Below, one piece after another: positions 14,945-17,721 of a stretch of 17,721 nt of DNA; the first letter of the stretch is position 1; each line of letters opens with the position of its first letter. The DNA is from an uncultured Collinsella sp. (lineage in GTDB: Bacteria > Actinomycetota > Coriobacteriia > Coriobacteriales > Coriobacteriaceae). Below the pieces are notes generated by a model. It was not told where the DNA came from, made no database searches, and saw only the letters and a list, made by a program, of their open reading frames with translations. The stretch spans positions 1-17,721 of the forward strand of contig CABUQK010000031.1 of NCBI GenBank assembly GCA_902493615.1, written 5' to 3'. A program made the position numbers and the translations under genes.

Positions 14945-15538
14945 TTAACGCTTGATCTCGATATCGTCGAGCTTGACGTCCATGGCCTCGGTCTTGGCCT
15001 CGGCGATGTCGTCGGCAAACTCCAGAGACTTCATCATGGTCTCGACGGCGTCCTTGTGTTCCTCGACGTTGTCGATGCGCACATACACACTGCCACCGTC
15101 AACGTCGGTGAAGTACTCGGTCGTCACGCCGCCCGAGTGCGTAAAGTAGGCACTGCGCCAGGTCTTGCCGTTGTACTTAACGGGATCGCTCTCGGTCCAT
15201 CCGGAGTTGGCCTTCCACTTTGCCTCGTAGTCGAACAGCTCGTCGGCGTTCTTGTCAGAGTCGAAGACGGGGATGAAGCGGTCGCTGGCGTGCTCGCTCT
15301 CGGTGAACTTAAACTGGGCCCTGTCGGCGGTGTCGCCTGCGACGTCGGTGATCTCGACGCCCTCGGGGACCTCGACCTTAAACCAAATGAAGTCGGTCCT
15401 CATATCCACGGCTGGCTTTTCTGCGCCGCCGCCACCGCCACTGCCGGTAGCGCCGCCGCTTCCGCCGCAACCCACCAGGGCAACTGCGGCAAAGAGGCTT
15501 ATGCAGAGGGTGAGAATCGCAAAGGCCTTCTTTTTCAT
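14945..15538 (-). CDS. Small secreted lipoprotein of unknown function
   Basis: 197 aa. A lipoprotein signal (MKKKAFAIL, hydrophobic core, lipobox LVGC with Cys24) predicts lipid attachment at the outer face of the membrane. A Gly/Ser-rich spacer (25-40) is followed by a soluble domain of about 150 residues with beta-rich segments (FIWFKVEVPEGVEI, AQFKFTES, TWRSAYFTHSGGVTTEYFTD, SVYVRIDNV). There is one long acidic stretch near the C-terminus, and no catalytic motif I know. GAGGAGG lies 8 bases before the ATG, a strong ribosome site. It is a single-gene unit with its own terminator. A substrate-binding or envelope-sensing role would be a guess. Confidence 0.88.
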   Translation of the reverse strand: MKKKAFAILTLCISLFAAVALVGCGGSGGATGSGGGGGAEKPAVDMRTDFIWFKVEVPEGVEITDVAGDTADRAQFKFTESEHASDRFIPVFDSDKNADELFDYEAKWKANSGWTESDPVKYNGKTWRSAYFTHSGGVTTEYFTDVDGGSVYVRIDNVEEHKDAVETMMKSLEFADDIAEAKTEAMDVKLDDIEIKR

Positions 15539-15610
15539 GGTCGTGTCCTCCTCGATCTGTAACCGCCCACGGATTACCTGCCTTTACTGTACGCGTGGAC
15601 GACTCGCTAG

Positions 15611-15629
15611 GGTGGGCCATGTGTCCCAT
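15611..15629 (+). repeat. Direct repeat copy 1 (19 bases)
   Basis: GGTGGGCCATGTGTCCCAT, matching copy 2 at 18 of 19 positions (GGTGGG here, GGTGAG there). Flanking bases do not match, so the repeat is no longer than this. Confidence 0.75.
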
Positions 15630-15681
15630 TCTGGGGGCTGGAATTGCGCCGACAAGTGGCAATATGTGCGGTCGTAAAAGA

Positions 15682-15710
15682 GGGGAGGGCCGATGCTGTC
15701 GGCCCTCCCC
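15682..15710 (-). terminator. Orphan terminator-like hairpin
   Basis: GGGGAGGGCCGA (15682-15693), loop TGCTG, TCGGCCCTCCCC (15699-15710): a perfect 12-bp stem, followed on the minus strand by TCTTTTA. It has the same GGGAGGG/CCCTCCC outer arms as the terminator at 14847-14872. No minus-strand gene lies between it and the fchA start, so what it terminates is unknown. Confidence 0.65.
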
Positions 15711-15818
15711 GGGGTTGGGCGCCCGGTGTTTTAAAGGGACGCGTGTACGCGGGCAATGCCCCAACAGGTTCCTTGTTTATAGATATGTCCCAGTTTGTGA
15801 CGTCCGGAAGTCCCGAAA

Positions 15819-15837
15819 GGTGAGCCATGTGTCCCAT
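15819..15837 (+). repeat. Direct repeat copy 2 (19 bases)
   Basis: GGTGAGCCATGTGTCCCAT, 208 bases downstream of copy 1 in the same orientation. Confidence 0.75.
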
Positions 15838-15892
15838 GTTTGCGTTGGCATGGTCTATCGTGTGCCATAGAAATCCGCGATGGCCAGGTGCG

Positions 15893-15921
15893 CTGACGCT
15901 CGAGTACTTATGGGCTAGACT
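15893..15921 (+). promoter_or_regulatory. Sigma-70-type promoter for fchA-folD
   Basis: CTGACG (15893-15898), 17-base spacer, TAGACT (15916-15921): four of six matches in each box at ideal spacing. The transcript would start near 15928 with a leader of about 70 bases that can form a small CGGTCG/CGACCG hairpin (15948-15953, 15966-15971). I see no ZTP or THF riboswitch consensus in it. Confidence 0.5.
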
Positions 15922-15998
15922 TAGCACCATTATGTGATCGATGCGGTCGGTCGGTGGTTGCCAATCGACCGATGTATATGACTTGAAGGTGCGTGCGT

Positions 15999-16631
15999 AT
16001 GAGCCAAGAGATGATGGACAAGACCTGCCGCGGGTTTGCCGAGGCGCTTGCCGCGCGCGAGCCGGTTCCCGGCGGTGGCAGCGCGAGCGCCTTTGTGGGC
16101 GCGCTGGGCGCCTCGCTGTGCGGAATGGTTGCCCGCTACGGTGCGACCAATCCCGCGCTTGCTGATCGTGCGGATGACCTGGCGCGCGCGTTTGCTCAGG
16201 CTGATGAGCTGTCCCAGGAGCTTGTCGAGTTGGTTGCCGAGGACGTTCGTGCCTACGGGCAGGTGTCCGCGGCGTACGGTATTCCGCGTGACGATCCGGC
16301 TCGAGCGACCGCGATTCAGGATGCGCTGCATGTGGCCGCTATGCCGCCGTATCGCATTATGGATGCCTGCGGGCGTGCGCTGGCGCTGCTCGAGGACATG
16401 GCCGACAAGGGTTCGCGTCAGCTGCTGTCCGATGTGGCGTGCGGCGCCGTGTTCTGCCGTGCCGCTATGCAGGGCGCGAGCTTGACGCTCTTTGCGAACA
16501 CCACGTCTATGAAAGATCGCGTTCGTGCTGAGGAGCTCGAGACGGCGTGTGATGAGTTGCTCGACACATGGTTGCCGCGCGCCGATGCGCTGGCGCGCCG
16601 CGCCTCCGACGCTGCTAGGAAGAGAGGATAG
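15999..16631 (+). CDS. fchA: Methenyltetrahydrofolate cyclohydrolase FchA (cyclodeaminase/cyclohydrolase family)
   Basis: 210 aa, the length of clostridial FchA. The family shares the fold of the C-terminal domain of formiminotransferase-cyclodeaminase. The hallmark Gly-rich segment is PVPGGGSASAFVGALGASL (22-40), followed by the all-helical body typical of the family. The likely reaction is interconversion of 10-formyl-THF and 5,10-methenyl-THF; formimino-THF cyclodeaminase is the main alternative. The context favours the cyclohydrolase: folD starts 2 bases after this stop and lacks the cyclohydrolase residues, while fhs supplies 10-formyl-THF. Start: GAAGGTG (15985-15991) is well placed for ATG at 15999, and the GTG at 15993 is too close to it. 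Confidence 0.88.
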   Translation: MSQEMMDKTCRGFAEALAAREPVPGGGSASAFVGALGASLCGMVARYGATNPALADRADDLARAFAQADELSQELVELVAEDVRAYGQVSAAYGIPRDDPARATAIQDALHVAAMPPYRIMDACGRALALLEDMADKGSRQLLSDVACGAVFCRAAMQGASLTLFANTTSMKDRVRAEELETACDELLDTWLPRADALARRASDAARKRG

Positions 16632-16633
16632 TC

Positions 16634-17488
16634 ATGGCTGAACTGCTGAAGGGTGCTCCCGTTGCTCGCGCTTTGACCGAGGAACTTGCTGCTCGCTGCG
16701 CAGCCCTGCGCGAGCGGGGCGTTGTTCCGACGTTGGCTATCGTGCGTGTAGGTGAACGCGAGGATGACCTATCCTACGAGCGCGGTGCCCTCAAGCGCTG
16801 TGAAAAAGTGGGGATTGAGGCTCGTCGCGTTTTGCTTTCCGCCGATGTTTCGCAGGACGAGCTGTTGACGGCCATCGAGGACATCAATACCAATTCGGCT
16901 GTTCACGGCTGCCTGATGTTTCGCCCGCTGCCCGCTGGGCTTGACGAGGATTCGGTTGCCGCGGCACTTGATCCCGCCAAGGATGTTGACTCCATGACGC
17001 CGGCCTCGCTGCTTACCACGCTTTCGGGGCGAGGCGAGGGCTTTGCTCCCTGCACGGCCGAGGCCGTGTTGACGTTGCTGGACCATTACGGCGTTGAGCT
17101 GGATGGGGCCAAGGTTGCTGTGGTCGGGCGTTCGCTGGTGATCGGGCGTCCTGTTGCCGCCATGCTTACGGCTCACAATGCCACGGTGACGACGTGCCAT
17201 ACGCATACGCGCGACCTTGCTGCCGAGTGCCGTGCTGCCGACATTGTGGTTGCCGCCGTTGGACGCGCGCGTACGATTGGCGTGGATGCCGTTCGCGAGG
17301 ACCAGACGATCATTGATGTGGGCATTAACTGGGATGAGGACGCTGGCAAGCTGGTCGGGGACGTCGATTTTGATGCTGTGGAGCCGGTTGTTGGTGCCAT
17401 CACCCCCGTGCCGGGCGGCGTGGGCGCCGTGACAACGGCGATTCTCGCCAAACACGTGATCGAAGCGGCCGAGCGCGCATTGAAATAG
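16634..17488 (+). CDS. folD: Methylenetetrahydrofolate dehydrogenase (FolD), probably monofunctional
   Basis: 284 aa, full FolD length. The N-terminal folate-binding domain has KDVDSMTP (Asp119 conserved). The nucleotide domain carries GRSLVIGRP (165-173), whose Arg-Ser fits NADP, then DVGIN (228-232) and the ITPVPGGVG signature (256-264). Tyr48 of the Y-x3-K motif is kept, but the lysine is Ala52. The glutamine of the VQLPLP motif is Phe96, in MFRPLP. In E. coli and human enzymes this Lys and Gln are needed for the cyclohydrolase step, so this protein should be a methylene-THF dehydrogenase only, with FchA doing the hydrolysis. GAAGAGAGGA at the end of fchA is its ribosome site, and the genes are 2 bases apart, one transcript. 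Confidence 0.95.
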   Translation: MAELLKGAPVARALTEELAARCAALRERGVVPTLAIVRVGEREDDLSYERGALKRCEKVGIEARRVLLSADVSQDELLTAIEDINTNSAVHGCLMFRPLPAGLDEDSVAAALDPAKDVDSMTPASLLTTLSGRGEGFAPCTAEAVLTLLDHYGVELDGAKVAVVGRSLVIGRPVAAMLTAHNATVTTCHTHTRDLAAECRAADIVVAAVGRARTIGVDAVREDQTIIDVGINWDEDAGKLVGDVDFDAVEPVVGAITPVPGGVGAVTTAILAKHVIEAAERALK

Positions 17489-17519
17489 GCGTTTTGGGCT
17501 GTTTGAGGGGTTAGTTCTA

Positions 17520-17690
17520 TACCCCGTGGACAAAAAATGCCAAATATGAGTACTGTTGCCAAGATAGTCACATATATTTTAGGTTAATTTGGCTCTCTTA
17601 CGATATTTATTATCGATAGAGAGCCTATTTTATTGGACCTATGGGGAAGTACATCATCTAATTTTTGGTAGCGCACAGAGATGTGGTGTA
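17520..17690. other. AT-rich intergenic stretch
   Basis: GC falls to about 35 percent (42 of 120 bases in 17521-17640), against about 60 percent or more in most of the window. It contains a 13-codon frame at 17546-17587 (MSTVAKIVTYILG) without a ribosome site, and the hairpin at 17591-17634. No gene is supported. It may be the control region of a gene beyond the window or a foreign insertion edge. Confidence 0.6.
17591..17634 (+). terminator. Probable terminator of fchA-folD
   Basis: GGCTCTC (17591-17597) pairs with GAGAGCC (17619-17625), with an inner CGATA/TATCG stem and a TTTAT loop, followed by TATTTTATT. It is about 100 bases after the folD stop. Confidence 0.6.
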
Positions 17691-17691
17691 A

Positions 17692-17713
17692 GAGGCGGGG
17701 CATGCCCCGCCTC
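17692..17713. terminator. Perfect 22-base palindrome, possible terminator
   Basis: GAGGCGGGG (17692-17700), CATG, CCCCGCCTC (17705-17713) form a perfect inverted repeat, followed by CGCCCTTT at the window edge. The T-run is cut off, so strand and function cannot be settled. Confidence 0.45.
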
Positions 17714-17721
17714 CGCCCTTT

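Larger units (their letters stand above)
15539..15998. other. 460-base non-coding region with repeats and an orphan hairpin
   Basis: No supported gene. It contains two copies of a 19-base direct repeat (15611-15629, 15819-15837), an orphan minus-strand terminator hairpin between them (15682-15710), and the fchA promoter and leader (15893-15998). A 107-codon minus-strand frame (15607-15930) runs through the terminator hairpin and has no ribosome site, so I do not call it. Confidence 0.6.

Noticed and set aside
15607..15930. 107-codon minus-strand frame upstream of the lipoprotein gene
   Set aside because: It reads straight through a perfect terminator hairpin and across both direct repeats, lacks a ribosome site, and resembles no protein I know.
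1..17721. CRISPR arrays, insertion sequences, tRNA or rRNA genes
   Set aside because: I looked for regularly spaced repeats, transposase motifs and tRNA/rRNA signatures and found none.

Overview
The window is high-GC, densely coded bacterial chromosome. The gene set and codon use fit a Coriobacteriia actinobacterium, most like Collinsella: Bacillus-type SOS box, Tat-exported and LAXTG-anchored surface protein, and a split one-carbon folate pathway. This assignment is an inference from style and content; no rRNA or other marker gene is present.

Layout. (1) 66-2051: a full-length relative of glutamine-dependent NAD synthetase in which both active sites look destroyed. (2) 2111-4397: the Holliday-junction operon ruvC-ruvA-ruvB, with start/stop overlaps and a LexA (SOS) box on its extended -10 promoter. 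(3) 4542-6209: fhs, formate-tetrahydrofolate ligase, ending in a strong terminator. (4) 6389-7378: a one-TM protein with a PASTA-like outer domain, a heptad-repeat tail and three phosphothreonine-like motifs near the N-terminus. (5) 7391-8572 (-): a cation diffusion facilitator with a manganese-type metal site. (6) 8791-10128: a cytoplasmic double zinc-ribbon protein. (7) 10129-10553: non-coding, with a probable small RNA ending in a terminator. (8) 10554-11606 (-): a solitary YhcG/DUF1016 PDDEXK nuclease-like gene of lower GC. (9) 11771-12040: a small PH-like protein. (10) 12135-14639 (-): a Tat-exported, probably wall-anchored phosphatidylinositol-specific phospholipase C. (11) 14945-15538 (-): a small lipoprotein. 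(12) 15539-15998: a 460-base gap with a direct repeat and an orphan minus-strand terminator hairpin. (13) 15999-17488: fchA-folD. (14) 17489-17721: an AT-rich stretch with two hairpins.

How the genes work together. fhs, fchA and folD encode the full route formate -> 10-formyl-THF -> 5,10-methenyl-THF -> 5,10-methylene-THF, although about 10 kb separates fhs from the other two. The FolD has lost the lysine and glutamine needed for cyclohydrolase activity, which explains the dedicated cyclohydrolase FchA encoded directly upstream. The ruv operon is the DNA-damage part of the window. The rest is an accessory set of envelope proteins, metal homeostasis and a possible defence nuclease.

I see no wholly new multi-gene system. 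The best leads are the doubly inactivated NAD-synthetase-like protein, the FchA/FolD split, the unassigned small RNA, and the surface phospholipase C.
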